From positions 186,001-250,000 of the forward strand of contig CAVROM010000007.1 in NCBI GenBank assembly GCA_963722815.1: a stretch of 64,000 nucleotides of DNA. The letters are read 5' to 3'. The position numbers and the translations under genes are program-made. This document shows, in pieces, positions 8,811-19,226 of the stretch; the first letter of the stretch is position 1; the number at the start of each line of letters is the position of its first letter. The notes beneath the pieces were generated by a model, which saw nothing but the letters and a program-made list of their open reading frames with translations, searched no databases and was not told the DNA's origin. This DNA is from DASQFQ01 sp963722815. Lineage in GTDB: Bacteria; Actinomycetota; Thermoleophilia; Solirubrobacterales; Solirubrobacteraceae.

Positions 8811-10078
8811 CTCTCGAGCCGCCCGCGCAGCGCCGCCAGGAACTGCGCCGCGAGCGCGCCGTCGAGCGCGCGGTGGTCCCAGGACATGCAGAGGTACGTC
8901 ATCGGGCGGATCGCGATCGAGTCGTTGCCGTGCTCGTCGGTGACCACCACCGGCCGCTTGACGACCGCCTCGGTGTCGAGGATCGCCACCTGCGGCTGGT
9001 TGATCACCGGCGTGGCGATGATCGAGCCGTAGCCGCCCGGGTTGGTGATCGTGAACGTGCCGCCGCGGACGTCGTCCGGCGTCAGCTGGTTGTCGCGCGC
9101 GCTGCGCGCGAGCGCCTTGATGCGCCCGCCGAGCCCCTCGACGCTGAGGTCCTGCGCGTCGCGGATGACCGGCACGATCAGCCCGCCCTCGCCGAGCGAG
9201 ACCGCGATGCCGAGGTGGACGGCGTCGTACTGCGTGAAGTCGTCGCCCTCGAGCGTCGCGTTGAGCGCCGGGAACTCGCGCAGCGTCTCGATCGTCGCGC
9301 GGGCGACGTAGCGGCAGCGCACGTGAGCCCGGTCTTCTCGCGTCGCGCCTCGATCGCGGGTCATGTCGGCCTCGACGATCGTCGTGCACGTCGCCGCCGT
9401 CTGCAGCGAGTCGAGCATCGCGCTCGCCGATCGACTGGCGCATGCGCGAGAGCGGCTCGGCCGGGCGGGCGCGGGCGCGGACCGCGACGCGGCTGGCGTC
9501 GCGCCGGCTCGGGCTTGTACGGGCACTCGATGTGCATCGGCGGCTCCTCCGCCGCCGTCGCCGCCCTCCAGGTAGGCGAGCACGTCCTGCTTGCGCACGC
9601 GGCCGCCGCGGCCGGTGCCCTCGACCTGCTCGAGGTCGACGCCGTGCTCGGCGGCGATCCGCATGACGACCGGCGAGTAGCGGCGCGGCCGCTCCGCCGG
9701 ACCGCGGGCGTGCCGCGCTGGGCGGAGCCGGCGTGCTCGTCGGTCGTGTCGCCGGACAGCTCGCCGGCCTCGCCGGGCGCCTCGAGCGCGACGGCGGCCT
9801 CGCGGTGCCGCTCGGCGGCGCTCTCCGACGTGTGCGCCTCGCCGGGCTTCGCGTCGGTGGCGATCCGCGCCAGCACGGTGCCGACGTCGACCGTCTCGCC
9901 CACCTCGACCAGGATCTCCTGCACGCGGCCGGTGGCGGGCGACTCGACGTCGGTGTCGATCTTGTCGGTCGAGATCGCGGCGATGATCTCGTCCGCCTCG
10001 ACCCAGTCGCCGGGCCTGCTTGCTCCACTCGACGACCGTGCCCTCGGCGACGGAGACGCCCATCTGGGGCATCGTCAC
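8807..10078 (-). CDS. Dihydrolipoyl acyltransferase (E2) of a branched-chain-type 2-oxoacid dehydrogenase, frameshifted
   Basis: Core acyltransferase of the second 2-oxoacid dehydrogenase complex. Domains in order: one lipoyl domain (ISTDKIDTDVESPATG, with the lysine that is lipoylated by LipB/LipA), a linker, a peripheral-subunit-binding domain (YSPVVMRIAAEHGVDL then GTGRGGRVRKQDV) and a catalytic domain ending with MSWDHRALDGA, which holds the active-site His. GTG at 10078 starts MPQMGVSV. Frame breaks at about 10012 (ccc for cc), in the linker near 9540-9700 and near 9330-9430. E1 beta, E1 alpha and this gene are consecutive, so branched-chain 2-oxoacids or acetoin-like substrates are the likely pathway; specificity cannot be fixed from sequence. 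Confidence 0.88.
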   Translation of the reverse strand: MTMPQMGVSVAEGTVVEWSKQARRLGRGGRDHRRDLDRQDRHRRRVARHRPRAGDPGRGGRDGRRRHRAGADRHRREARRGAHVGERRRAAPRGRRRARGARRGRRAVRRHDRRARRLRPARHARGPAERPRRYSPVVMRIAAEHGVDLEQVEGTGRGGRVRKQDVLAYLEGGDGGGGAADAHRVPVQARAGATPAASRSAPAPARPSRSRACASRSASAMLDSLQTAATCTTIVEADMTRDRGATREDRAHVRCRYVARATIETLREFPALNATLEGDDFTQYDAVHLGIAVSLGEGGLIVPVIRDAQDLSVEGLGGRIKALARSARDNQLTPDDVRGGTFTITNPGGYGSIIATPVINQPQVAILDTEAVVKRPVVVTDEHGNDSIAIRPMTYLCMSWDHRALDGALAAQFLAALRGRLES

Positions 10079-10092
10079 GTCGATCGGCGGCC

Positions 10093-11067
10093 TCAGTACT
10101 CGAGGAGCTCACGGCACGCCTCCCTCACGTCGTCGACCTGCGGGCAGCACCGCCTGCTCGAGCGTGGGCGAGAACGGGATCGGCACGTCCGGCGTCGCCA
10201 CGCGCACGACCGGGCCGTCGAGGTCCTCCAAGCCCTGCTCGGCGATCAGCGCCGCCACCTGGGCGCCCGCCGCGCACGTCTCGTTCGCCTCGTCGAGGAT
10301 CACGACCTTCGAGCACTTGCGGACGCGAGCGAGGATCGCCTCCTCGTCGAGCGGGACGAGCGAGCGCAGGTCGAGCACCTCGACCGACGCGCCGTCGAGG
10401 TCCTCCGTCGCCTCGAGCGCGGTGTGGACCATCGCGCCGTAGGCGATCACGGTGAGGTCGGCGCCCTCGCGCGCGACGCGCGCGCGTGAACGGCGTCTCG
10501 TAGGTGCCCGCCGGCACGTCGCCCTTGACCCGGCGGTAGAGGTGCTTGTGCTCCATGAACACGACCGGGTTGGGGTCGCGCACGGCCTTGATCAGCAGGC
10601 CCTTGGCGTCCTCGGCCGTCGACGGCGCGACGACCTTCAGCCCGGGCGCGTGCATGAACCACGCCTCGGGGTTCTGGGAGTGGAACGGGCCGCCGGAGAA
10701 GCCGCCGCCGCGAGGGCAGCCGGACGGTGATGTTCACGCTCAGGCCCATGCCGGTAGTACATCTTGCCGGCGACGTTGACGAGCTGGTCGAAGCCGCAGG
10801 AGATGAAGTCGGAGAACTGCATCTCGGCGATCGGCCGCATGCCCTCGACGGCGGCGCCGATCGCGCGTGCCGATGATCGCCGACTCGGCGAGCGGCGTGT
10901 CCATCACGCGGTTCGCGCCGAACTCGTCGATGAAGCCGTCGGTGACCTTGAACGCGCCGCCGAACGACGCCGATGTCCTCGCCCATCACGAACACGCGCT
11001 CGTCGGCGCGCATCTCCTCGCGCATGCCGTCGGAGATCGCCTGCAGGTAGGTCATCGTCGGCATCAT
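10093..11067 (-). CDS. 2-oxoacid dehydrogenase E1 component, beta subunit (branched-chain type), frameshifted
   Basis: Transketolase-like beta subunit that with the alpha subunit decarboxylates 2-oxoacids using TPP. Visible family blocks: YLQAISDGMREEM at the N-terminus, FVMGEDIGV (contains the Glu that activates TPP), EMQFSDFISCGFDQ, QNPEAWFMHAPGL, then the C-terminal transketolase domain with VVILDEANETC and VATPDVPIPFSP. ATG at 11067 or 11064 overlaps the alpha-subunit stop. One or more indels near 10970, 10880, 10740 and 10490 split the frame; joined length is about 325 residues. It is followed 14 bases later by the E2 gene. Resembles BkdA2/PdhB; the context argues for the branched-chain type because a separate PdhA/PdhB pair lies at 16920-19128. 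Confidence 0.88.
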
Positions 11068-12119
11068 CGCCCCCCGCGAAGCCGCTCCAGGGGGCGTCGC
11101 CGTCCTCGAGCAGCGCCGGCTCGTCGGCGAACAGCGCGGTCGGTGGCCGTCGCGCCGTCGGGCATCGGCATCGCCAGCGCCTCCTCGACGGCGGCGTCGA
11201 TCTCCGCCTTGACCTCGGCGCGCAGCGCCTCGACGTCGACGCCGAGCGCCTCGACGCGCTGCGATCTGGCGGTCGATCGGGTCCTTGCGCCGCCACTCCT
11301 CGATCTGCTCGGCGGGCACGTACTTCATGTCGTCGTGCGCGGCGTGGCCGTGCATGCGCATGGTCACGGCCTCGATCAGCGTCGGGCCGTCGCCGGCGAT
11401 CGCGCGCTCGCGCGCCTCGCGGGTGGCCTCGAACATCGCCTCGGCGTCGTTGCCGTCGACGCTGACGCCCGGGAAGCCGTAGGCCGCGGCGCGCTCGACC
11501 GGGTCGACCGCGAACTGCTGGTCGGGCGGCGTCGAGTACGCGTACTGGTTGTTCTCGAGGATGAAGATGACCGGCAGGCTTCTGCACGCCGGCCCAGTTC
11601 ATCGCCTCGTGGAAGTCGCCGCGCGAGGTCGAGCCGTCGCCGAACCAGGTCAGCGCGACGCGCTGCTCGCCGCGCAGCTTGAACGCCATCGCGAGCCCGG
11701 TGGCGACGAGCATCATGTCGGGCAGCATCGAGACCATCCCGACGCAGCCCGCGTGCGGTCGCCGAAGTGCACGTTGCCGTCGCGGCCGCCGGTGATGCCG
11801 CCCTCGCGGCCCATGTACTGGGCGAAGATCCGCGCGGGCGTGACGCCGCGGATGATATGCGCGGCGAGGTCGCGGTGCAGGATGCAGAGCCGGTCGTGCG
11901 CGGCCATCGCCCACGTCGGCGCCGGCCGACACGGCCTCCTGCCCGAAGCCGTCGTAGAACGAGCCGGGGACCTTGCCCTGCCGGTAGAGCATCATCGCGC
12001 GCTCCTCGATGCCGCGCATCATCAGCATCGCGCGCAGCAGCCCGACCCGGTCCTCGATCGTCAGATGCTGGGATACTCGGCGGGATGCTACGTCCCGGCT
12101 GTGCCGCTTCCGTCGCCAT
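11064..12119 (-). CDS. 2-oxoacid dehydrogenase E1 component, alpha subunit (branched-chain type), frameshifted
   Basis: TPP-dependent decarboxylase subunit. ATG at 12119 begins MATEAAQPGR; after an indel at about 12067 the frame continues IEDRVGLLRAMLMMRGIEER. Family markers: MLYRQGKVPGSFYDGFGQEA, GNVHFGDR, and the TPP motif GDGSTSRGDFHEAMNWAGV followed by ILENNQYAYSTP (GDG...NN, Mg/TPP binding, about residues 180-210), then MRMHGHAAHDD, the phosphorylation-loop-like region. The wording of these blocks is that of the BCKDH/acetoin group rather than of the PdhA at 17907. Other breaks lie near 11930, 11750, 11577 and 11265. The predicted TGA at 11066-11064 overlaps the beta-subunit start. Confidence 0.88.
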
Positions 12120-12235
12120 CTGGCGTGACCACCTTTCCTCGTGGGGCCACCGGGATCCGCCGGCCGGCGTTCGCTGCTGGCGCCCGGGCGGGATCTCCGC
12201 CGCGGTGCCGCGCCCCCGGAGATTACCCTGCAAGG

Positions 12236-13061
12236 GTGGACGCAGGACTCCGGAGGGTTGAGCGGCTGGCCGCGCGGCTGCGCTGGCGGATTGCGCGGCG
12301 CCTGGCTGTGGCCCGCGTTCGTCGCGCTGACGGTCGTCGACGGGGTCGCTGATCACCGTGCTGCCGATCTCCGGGACGCCGCCGGGCGGCGTGGGCGGCT
12401 TGCTGCTCGGCGGGCTTCGCGAACCTGCTGCTGACCGCCGTGGTGGCGCCGTTCGCGGGGCGGCGCTGCGCCGCCGGCGTCCGGACCTGCCGCGCCTGGT
12501 GGCGCTCGACCACGCCGGGACCGCGCTGCTGTGGCGCCGCCGTGGTGCTGGCGGCCGGCCTCGCCCACCGGCCCGCGGCGCGGCCGAGCGAGGACGAGCC
12601 CGCGCTGGCGGCCGTCGTGCGCGCCTACGTGATGGCGCAGGGCCCTGGCGCCGCCGGGCTCGCGCTCGTCGACACGGTGCGCGAGGACGACCTCTACCGC
12701 GCGTGCGTGCCGGGGCACGACCCGACCGCTGGCTGTGCCTGTACGTCAACACCGAGCAGCGCCCGCCGGGAGTGACGCTCGACGACGACCGCACGCCCAA
12801 CTGGCACGCGCACGAGCGGCGGCTCGAGACGCCAGGCCGCCTGGCGCAGGCCGGCGCGCCGCTTCGCATACTCGGCGTCGGACCGAGACCGCGCCGTGCA
12901 GCTCGTCGAGCTCGCGCACCGCTGCGAGCGAGGCCGCGCCGCCGGCACCACCGCCCACCGTCTGCCCGCGCAGCGCCGCCGTGGCGCTCGCCGAGGAGCG
13001 GCACGACCGGCTGAAGTCGGTGCGCTCCGGTCACGGCGGCCGTGGCGGACGCGCCCGCTGA
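12236..13061 (+). CDS. Polytopic membrane protein of unknown function, heavily frameshifted
   Basis: Between two minus-strand dehydrogenase operons the plus strand has strong coding periodicity broken by about seven indels. The pieces join to a protein starting at GTG 12236 (VDAGLRRVERLAARL), with three hydrophobic segments (WLWPAFVALTVVDGV; GGLLLxGF...LLLTAVVAPFAG; LVALDHAGTALL...VLAAGLAHRP) and then a soluble part containing EDEPALAAVVRAYVMAQGP, DDLYRACVPGHDP, WLCLYVNTEQRPPG and RAVQLVELAHRC, ending VRSGHGGRGGRAR at 13061. I do not recognise the family. It ends 9 bases before the converging E2 gene. Exact residue sequence and even the C-terminal frame remain uncertain. Confidence 0.5.
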
Positions 13062-13070
13062 GGTGCACGG

Positions 13071-14449
13071 CTAGAGCGCGAGGCGGAGCGGGTTCTCGAG
13101 GTACTCGCGGATCCGCGAGGAACTGCGCGGCGTCGGCGCCGTAGAGGATCCGGTGGTCGCAGGAGAGCGTGAGCTCCATGATCGTGCGCACGACCACCTC
13201 GCCGTCGCGCACGACCGGGCGCGGCTCAGCTCGCCGACGGCGAGGATCGCCGCCTGCGGCGGGTTGATCACGGCGACGAAGCGCTTGATCCCGTACATGC
13301 CGAGGTTGGAGACCGTGAACGTGCCGCTGGACAGCTCGGGCGGGGTGATCTGCCCCGCGCGCACGCGCTCGGCCAGCGTGCGCGACTCGCGGGCGATCGT
13401 GCCGAGCGACTTCGAGTCGGCGTCGAAGAGCGTCGGCACGACGAGCGCGTCCTGGCCGGCGACCGCGACGCCGACGTTGACGCGCGAGTAGAGCTCGAAC
13501 CGGCCGTCGCGGTAGGCGCCGTTGGCGCGCGGGAAGTCGCGCAGCGCGAGCGCGCACGCCTTGATCACGAAGTCGTTGAACGAGGGCGCGGGGTCGTCGC
13601 CGGAGGCGGCCTTGAGCTGCTTGCGCAGCTCGACCGCCTCCTCCATGTCGACCTCGGTCGTGATCACGAAGTCCGGCGCGGTCGCCTTGGACTCGGCCAT
13701 CCGCCGCGCGACCGTCTGCTGCAGCCGCGTGGGGTCCTGGTCGTGGCCTCGCCGCGGCCGGCCTGCCGTCGCCGGAGATGACGGGCGCGGGGACGTCCCT
13801 TGGCGCCTCCTCGGGCTCGGCGCCGGGGCGGCCTCCGCCTCCTCCGGCGGCGCCTCCTCCTCGGCGGGCCTCGGCCTCGGCGTCCGCCGCCGCCCTTGGC
13901 GGCGGCCTCGACGTCGGCCTTGACGATCCGCCCGCCCGGCCCGGTGCCCTCCACGCCCGCGAGCTCGAGCCCAGCTCGCGCGCCATCCGCCGCGCGACCG
14001 GCGAGGCCTTGATGCGGTCGCCGCCGCCGTCGCCGCGGCGCCTCCGGCCTGGGCCGGCGCCGGCTCGGGCTCCTCCTCGCGCTTGCCGTTCCCGGCGGCT
14101 TCGGCCTCCTCTTCAGGCTCGGCCTCGTCTTCGCTTCCGGCTCGTCCTCGGCTCGGGCTCCTCCTCCGGCGCCTCGTCCGCCGGCTCCTCGGCCTCGCCG
14201 CCGTCGGCGTCGTCGGCGCCGTCGCCGATGCGCGCGATCGTCTCGCCGACCGGCAGCGTGTCGCCCTCCTTGGCGACGATCTTGAGCATCCCGGCCTCGT
14301 CGGCCTCGTAGGTCATGTTGGCCTTGTCGGTCTCGATCTCGACGAGCTCCTCGCCCGCGCTTGACCTCGTCCCCGTCGGACTTCAGCCACTTGAGGATCG
14401 TGCCCTCCTCCATGGAGTCGGACAGGCGGGGCATGGCGACATCGGCCAT
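13071..14449 (-). CDS. Pyruvate dehydrogenase E2 (dihydrolipoyl acetyltransferase), frameshifted
   Basis: Transfers the acetyl group from E1 to CoA. Starts ADVAMPRLSDSMEEGTILKW; the lipoyl lysine is in EIETDKANMTYEADE (about residue 43). A long Glu/Pro/Ala linker follows, then a subunit-binding domain (LAGVEGTGPGGRIVKADVEAA), another charged linker, and the catalytic domain from MAESKATAPDFVITTEVDM to the active-site motif LSCDHRILYGADAAQFL near the C-terminus. Indels at 14350-14356 (ggg for gg), in the Glu-rich linker 13840-14160, and near 13730 and 13225 break the frame. ATG at 14449. It lies after the GGDEF-EAL gene and with it completes the PdhA-PdhB operon upstream; the single lipoyl domain is typical of actinobacterial relatives. 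Confidence 0.88.
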
Positions 14450-14488
14450 GCGCGGCAGAGTACCCCGTTTGCGTGGATGAACTAACCG

Positions 14489-16898
14489 TTAGCGCGCGCG
14501 AGCGGGGGCGCCGGTCGGCAGCCCGCGCGACGAGCGCAGCGCGGCGTCGACCTCGTGGCGCGGCGTGACGTCGCGACACACCGCCATCACGCCGATCACG
14601 CCGGCGCGTGCATCGCGCACCGGGACGGCCTGCACGGAGAGGTGGATGGCGCTGCGGCGCCCGACCCACTCGAAGTCCCGCGGCTCGCCGCTGAGCACCG
14701 GCCGCAGCAGCCCGTCCATCTGGTCGCCGTCGGCCTCGTCGCCGAGCGCCTCCGTCAGCGTCTTGCCCACCAACATCTCGCGCCAGCGCTCGAGCAGCGC
14801 GCCGAGCCCGCCGTTGACCGCCTGGCAGCGGAGGTCGCGGTCGAACACCGCGACGGCCATGTCCGGCACCGTCCGCAGCAGCACGCGGTAGAGCTCGTCG
14901 CCCTGCTGGAGCGCGGCGGCGATGCGGCGGCGCTCGCGGTCGGCGGTCAGCTCGGTCAGGGTGGCCATCGTCTCCTGGTAGCTCGGCACCTCCGACGGCA
15001 CCGGCGCCGGGCGGCCGAGCAGGAAGCCCTGGGCGCCGTGGGCGCCGACCGGGCGCGCCTCGCGCTCCGGGTCCGGGTCGCGGGCGAGCTCGAGCATGGC
15101 CTCGGTCTCGATCCCCTCGGCGATCACGAACGAGCCGCTCTCGCGCGCAAAGGCGATGATCGCGAGCGTACCGCGCGCGCCCTGCGATCCTGCCCGCGTG
15201 ACCGACCACCGCGCGGTCGATCTTGATGAAGTCGACCGGCAGCGCGCTGAGCATCTCGAGCCCGGCGTTGCCGGCGCCGACGTCGTCGAGCGCGAGCTTG
15301 AAGCCGAGCCGCCGCAGCCGCGCCGCCTCGGGGAGCAGGAGCTCCTTGCGCGCGTCGGTGCGCTCGGTGATCTCGAGCACGACCTGGTGCGGCTCGTAGC
15401 CGGCGCCCCGCACGGCCAGCACGAGGCTGTCACCCGCGAGGCCGTCGTGCTCGAGCGTCTGGGGGGAGACGTTGAGGAACAGCAGCGCGCCCTCGGGCAG
15501 CTCGCCCGCGGCGCGCAGCGTGGCGCGGCGGCAGACGGCGTCGAGCTCGTGGCCGCGGCCGATCGAGTCGGCGATCTCGAACGCCTCGCCGGGCCCGGCG
15601 AGCTCCGGCGAGCGCGGCCGCGCGAGCGACTCGAAGCCGAGCACGCGCGTGCCGCCGAGGTCCCAGATCGGCTGGAACGCGACGTCGACCGCGCCGGAGT
15701 CGATCAGCGAGCGGACGGCCCGGACCTTCTCGATCGTCACGACGGGGACGCTGTCGGCGACCTCGGTGGAGGCCACGACCGCGTTGCCGCCGCGCCGCTT
15801 GGCCTCGAGCAGCGCCGCGTCGGCGCGGCCCCACAGCGTGCTCGGCTCGCGGTCCTCGGGCCGTGCGGCGCTGAAGCCGATGCTGGCGGTCACGCCGGAG
15901 AGGCGGCGCTCGACCGCGGCGCGGATGCGCTCGAGCGGGACGTCGGCGTCGCACTCGCGCGTGTGGTTGAGCAGGACGGCGAACTCGTCGCCGCCGAGGC
16001 GGAAGGCGCGGTCGCCGGCGCGCTGCTCGCGCAGCAGCTCGGCGAGCTCGCACAGCAGGCGGTCGCCGTGCTGATGGCCGTGGCGGTCGTTCTCGAACTT
16101 GAAGTCGTCGATGTCGAGCAGCGCGAGCGTGACGTCGCTCTCGTAGCGCGCGGACTCGCCGACCGCGCGCGAGAGCTCGTCCTGGAAGGCGCGGTGGTTG
16201 TCGAGGTCGGTCAGGCCGTCGCGGCGGGCGCGCTGCAGCGCGGCGCGGTAGAGCACGCCGACGCTGCGGCCGCCGAGCACGTAGAACAGCGGCAGCGCGA
16301 TCAGCAGGCTGAGCAGGACGAACAGGCCGAGGCTGTCGCGGAAGGAGGCGACGCCGGCCTTCAGCGCGTCGCTGGAGCGGTACTCGGCGAACAGCACGCG
16401 CCGCCCGAGCAGGTGCATCGGCGTGATGTAGGCGTTGCGCTGCCCGCCGGCGGCCTCGCCCTCGACCGGCTTGCGCGAGCGCGCGGCCTCGCGCAGCAGC
16501 GGGTCGGTGCGCAGCACGCCGACCTGGCCGGCGCGCGGCGAGGCCAGCACGCTGCCGTCGAGGTCGAGCACCGCGACGTCCAGCGTGTCGGGCCGCTCCT
16601 CGATCGCGGCGAGCACCTCGGTGACCTCGCTGAGCGGTCGCTCGTAGCGGTTGTTCTGCGCTGCCGCGGCGCGCAGCTCGAGCGAGCGCGCGTCGGCGGC
16701 GTGGACGGCGGCGTGCTCGCGGATGAGGTCGGCCTGGACGCGGTTGCCGACGATGAAGTACTGGAACGTCCCGACCGCGCTGAGCGCGAGGATGAGCGTC
16801 AACAGCAGGCGAGCGATGACGCTCTCGCGCAGGCGGAGCGCGCGCGCGTGCAGGCTGCGGTGCGAGAGCATCCCGGCCTGCATCGGCACACGACGCAC
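14489..16898 (-). CDS. Membrane sensor with GGDEF, EAL and PAS domains (cyclic di-GMP turnover)
   Basis: About 800 residues. A transmembrane helix (ARLLLTLILALSAVGTFQYF) and a second one (FVLLSLLIALPLFYVLGG) enclose an extracytoplasmic sensor region of about 165 residues. The GGDEF domain is intact: RLGGDEFAVLL with an RAGD inhibitory-site motif five residues before it, so it could make cyclic di-GMP. The EAL domain has FESLARPR (ESL for EAL), LDDVGAGNAG (DDFGTG-like), DFIKIDR and VIAEGIET, so phosphodiesterase activity is plausible. A PAS-like domain (DMAVAVFDRDLRCQAVN) ends the protein. One frame break near 15180. GTG 16898 is used; ATG 16883 is an alternative. Located 21 bases after the pyruvate dehydrogenase beta gene and 39 bases before E2. 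Confidence 0.88.
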
Positions 16899-16919
16899 CG
16901 GACCTTGAGTGGTGGCCTC

Positions 16920-17907
16920 CTAGAGGTCGCGGAACGTCGCGAGGACCGCTTCGACGATCTGCGGCTCGTGCGGGTAGGCGATCTGCTCGAGCGGCTTGGA
17001 GTACGGCATCGGCAGGTCGGCGCCGGTGACCCGGCCGACCGGCGCGTCGAGGTAGTCGAAGGCCTGCTCCTGGATCAGCGCCGCGAGGTTCGCGCCGACG
17101 CCGCCGTGCGGCCAGCCCTCTTCGACGATCACCGCGCGGTTGGTCTTGCGCACCGACTCGAGGATCGTGTCGAGGTCCAGCGGGCGCAGCGTCCGCGGGT
17201 CGATCACCTCGGCCTCGATCTCGTGCTCGTCGCTCAGCGTCTTCGCCGCCTTCTCGGCCGTGATCGCCATGCGCGAGATGCCGATGATCGTCACGTCGTC
17301 GCCCTCGCGGCGGATCGCCGCCTGGCCGAAGTCGACGGTGTGGTCGTCGTCGTCGGGCACCTCGCCGCGCTGGCCGTAGAGGTACTCGTGCTCGATGAAG
17401 ACGACCGGGTTGTCGTCGCGGATCGCCGACTTCAGCAGCCCCTTGGCGTCGGCCGCGGTCGACGGCACGGCGACGAGCATGCCCGGCACGTGGAGGAACA
17501 GCGCCTCCCAGGAGTGCGAGTGGGTCGGGCCGAGCTGGTGGCCGGCGCCCTGCGGCATCCGCACCACCATCGGCACGCGGACCTGGCCGCCGAACATGTA
17601 GTGGATCGTCGCCATGTGGTTGACGATCTGGTCCAGCGCGAGCAGCGAGAAGTTGATCGTCATCAGCTCGACGACGGGGCGCAGCCCGGTCATCGCGGAG
17701 CCGACGCCCATGCCGACGATCGTGTTCTCGGAGATCGGCGTGTCGCGCACGCGCTTCTCGCCGAACTCCTCGAGCAGCCCGTTGGTGACCTTGAACGCGC
17801 CGTTGAAGACGCCGATGTCCTCGCCCATGAGGAAGACCGCTCTCGTCGCGCTGCATCTCCTCGCGCAGCGCCTGGTTGAGCGCCTCGCGGTAGCGGACGA
17901 CGGCCAT
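16920..17907 (-). CDS. pdhB: Pyruvate dehydrogenase E1 component, beta subunit
   Basis: Partner of the alpha subunit in TPP-dependent oxidative decarboxylation of pyruvate. ATG at 17907 begins AVVRYREALNQALREEM and shares one base with the alpha-subunit stop (TGATG). Family blocks: MGEDIGVFNGAFKVT (Glu that activates TPP), ELMTINFSLLALDQIVNH, PQGAGHQLGPTHSHSWEALF, then the C-terminal domain with VIDPRTLRPLDLDT and VIVEEGWPHGGVGA. These blocks match the PdhB group. About 328 residues after one indel correction at about 17840. The ctctaggagg at its end supplies both the stop and a purine-rich ribosome-binding stretch for the downstream cyclic di-GMP gene. Confidence 0.92.
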
Positions 17908-19128
17908 CAGCCGTTCTCCGCCTCTTCGGCGTCGTCGTTCTCGGCCTGCGCCTTGTCCGACGCCTTGTCGAGGCCGAGGTCCTCGCGCGAGGCCTGCTCG
18001 ACCGCGTCGCCGTAGGCGTCGGTCGGACCGAGCTCCTCCTCGGCGAGCTCGCGCTCCTTCTCGCCCGCGTGCACGCCGGCGGAGCGCTCGTCGACCGAGT
18101 ACCAGCCCCTGACCTGGTCGCCGAGGACGTAGATGTCGTCGTACAGCGACTCGGGCGGCGGGAACTTCGCCTTGTCCGCGAAGCGCGACGGCCTCGTCGA
18201 TGCTCTTGACGACGGCCGCGTCCATCTTCTCGGCCTCGCCCTCCTCGAGGATGCCCTCCTCCTCGAGCTTGCGCGCGAAGACCTCGATCGGGTCCTTCTT
18301 GCGCCACTCGGCGACCTGCTCCTTGGTGCGGTACTCCTCGGGGTCGGCCATCGAGTGGCCGCGGAAGCGGTAGGTGATCGCCTCGACGAGCACCGGCTGG
18401 CGCTCCTCGCGCGCCTGCTTCAGCGCCTCGCCGATCACGTAGTAGGTGTCGAGCACGTCCATGCCGTCGCAGCGCATGCCCGGGACGCCGAAGCCCTCGC
18501 CGCGGCGGTGCAGGTCGGTCACCGCGGAGTGGCGCTCGATCGCGGTGCCCATGCCGAACTGGTTGTTCGTGACCATGAAGACGACCGGCAGGTCCCACAG
18601 CGCGGCGAGGTTGAGCGTCTCGCCGAACGTGCCCTGGTTGGAGGCGCCGTCGCCGAACACGCACAGCGTGACCTCCTCGGTCCCGCGGTAGTCGGAGGAC
18701 AGCGCCATGCCCGCGGCGAGCGGGAGGTTGCCGCCGACGATCCCGTAGCCGCCCATGAAGCGGTTCTCGAGGTCGAACATGTGCATCGAGCCGCCGCGGC
18801 CGTGCGACACGCCGGACTCGCGGCCGAACAGCTCGGCCATGACCTTGTTGCGATCCGCGCCGCGCGACAGCGCGTGGCCGTGCGAGCGATAGGTCGAGAT
18901 CAGGTAGTCCTCGTCGCGCATCGCGCGGACGGCGCCGACGATCGTCGCCTCCTCGCCGATCGCGAGGTGGAGGAAGCCGCCGACCTTCGCCTTCGCGTAC
19001 ATCTCGCCCGCGCGCTCCTCGAAGCGCCGGATGAGCATCATCGACTCCAGCCACTCGCGCGCTCCGTCGGGCTCCGGCAGCTCATGCTGCGCGGCCCGCT
19101 CCCTCTCCTCTTGCGTCACGTCGGCCAT
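17907..19128 (-). CDS. pdhA: Pyruvate dehydrogenase E1 component, alpha subunit
   Basis: TPP-binding subunit. Family blocks: MMLIRRFEERAGEMYAKAKV, GEEATIVGA, SHGRGGSMHMFD, GGNLPLAAGMAL, and the TPP/Mg motif GDGASNQGTFGETLNLAALW ending VTNNQFGMGT (about residues 170-200), then YRFRGHSMADPEEYR and EWRKKDPI. ATG at 19128, about 406 residues. The C-terminus is extended beyond typical PdhA by an acidic, Glu/Asp/Ala-rich tail (ELGPTDAYGDAVEQAS then a run of acidic residues). One frame break at about 18183 where cgctt should read cgtt. First gene of the pdhA-pdhB-GGDEF/EAL-E2 operon; promoter probably within 19129-19226. Confidence 0.93.
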
Positions 19129-19226
19129 GGTTCGGCGGACGTTAGCGCGTGACCCTCGTCAGCCCGGACTCAGTGCCTCCGCACCCGCCACCTGGGGGGT
19201 CGTTACCCCACGGCAGGGGTGCGCAC

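Noticed and set aside
12830..13034. SHOCT-like segment (SDAEYAKRRAGLRQ) on the minus strand
   Set aside because: Only a short stretch looks like SHOCT, with no start or continuing frame, and the plus strand has better coding periodicity.
1..14449. Interpretation as a pseudogene-rich or decaying region
   Set aside because: Breaks are single-base, reading continues with full motifs in another frame, and the genes are essential; error is simpler.
15096..17879. 927-residue open frame on the plus strand opposite the GGDEF-EAL and pdhB genes
   Set aside because: No domain or motif is visible and composition is shadow-like; the opposite strand carries complete family motifs.
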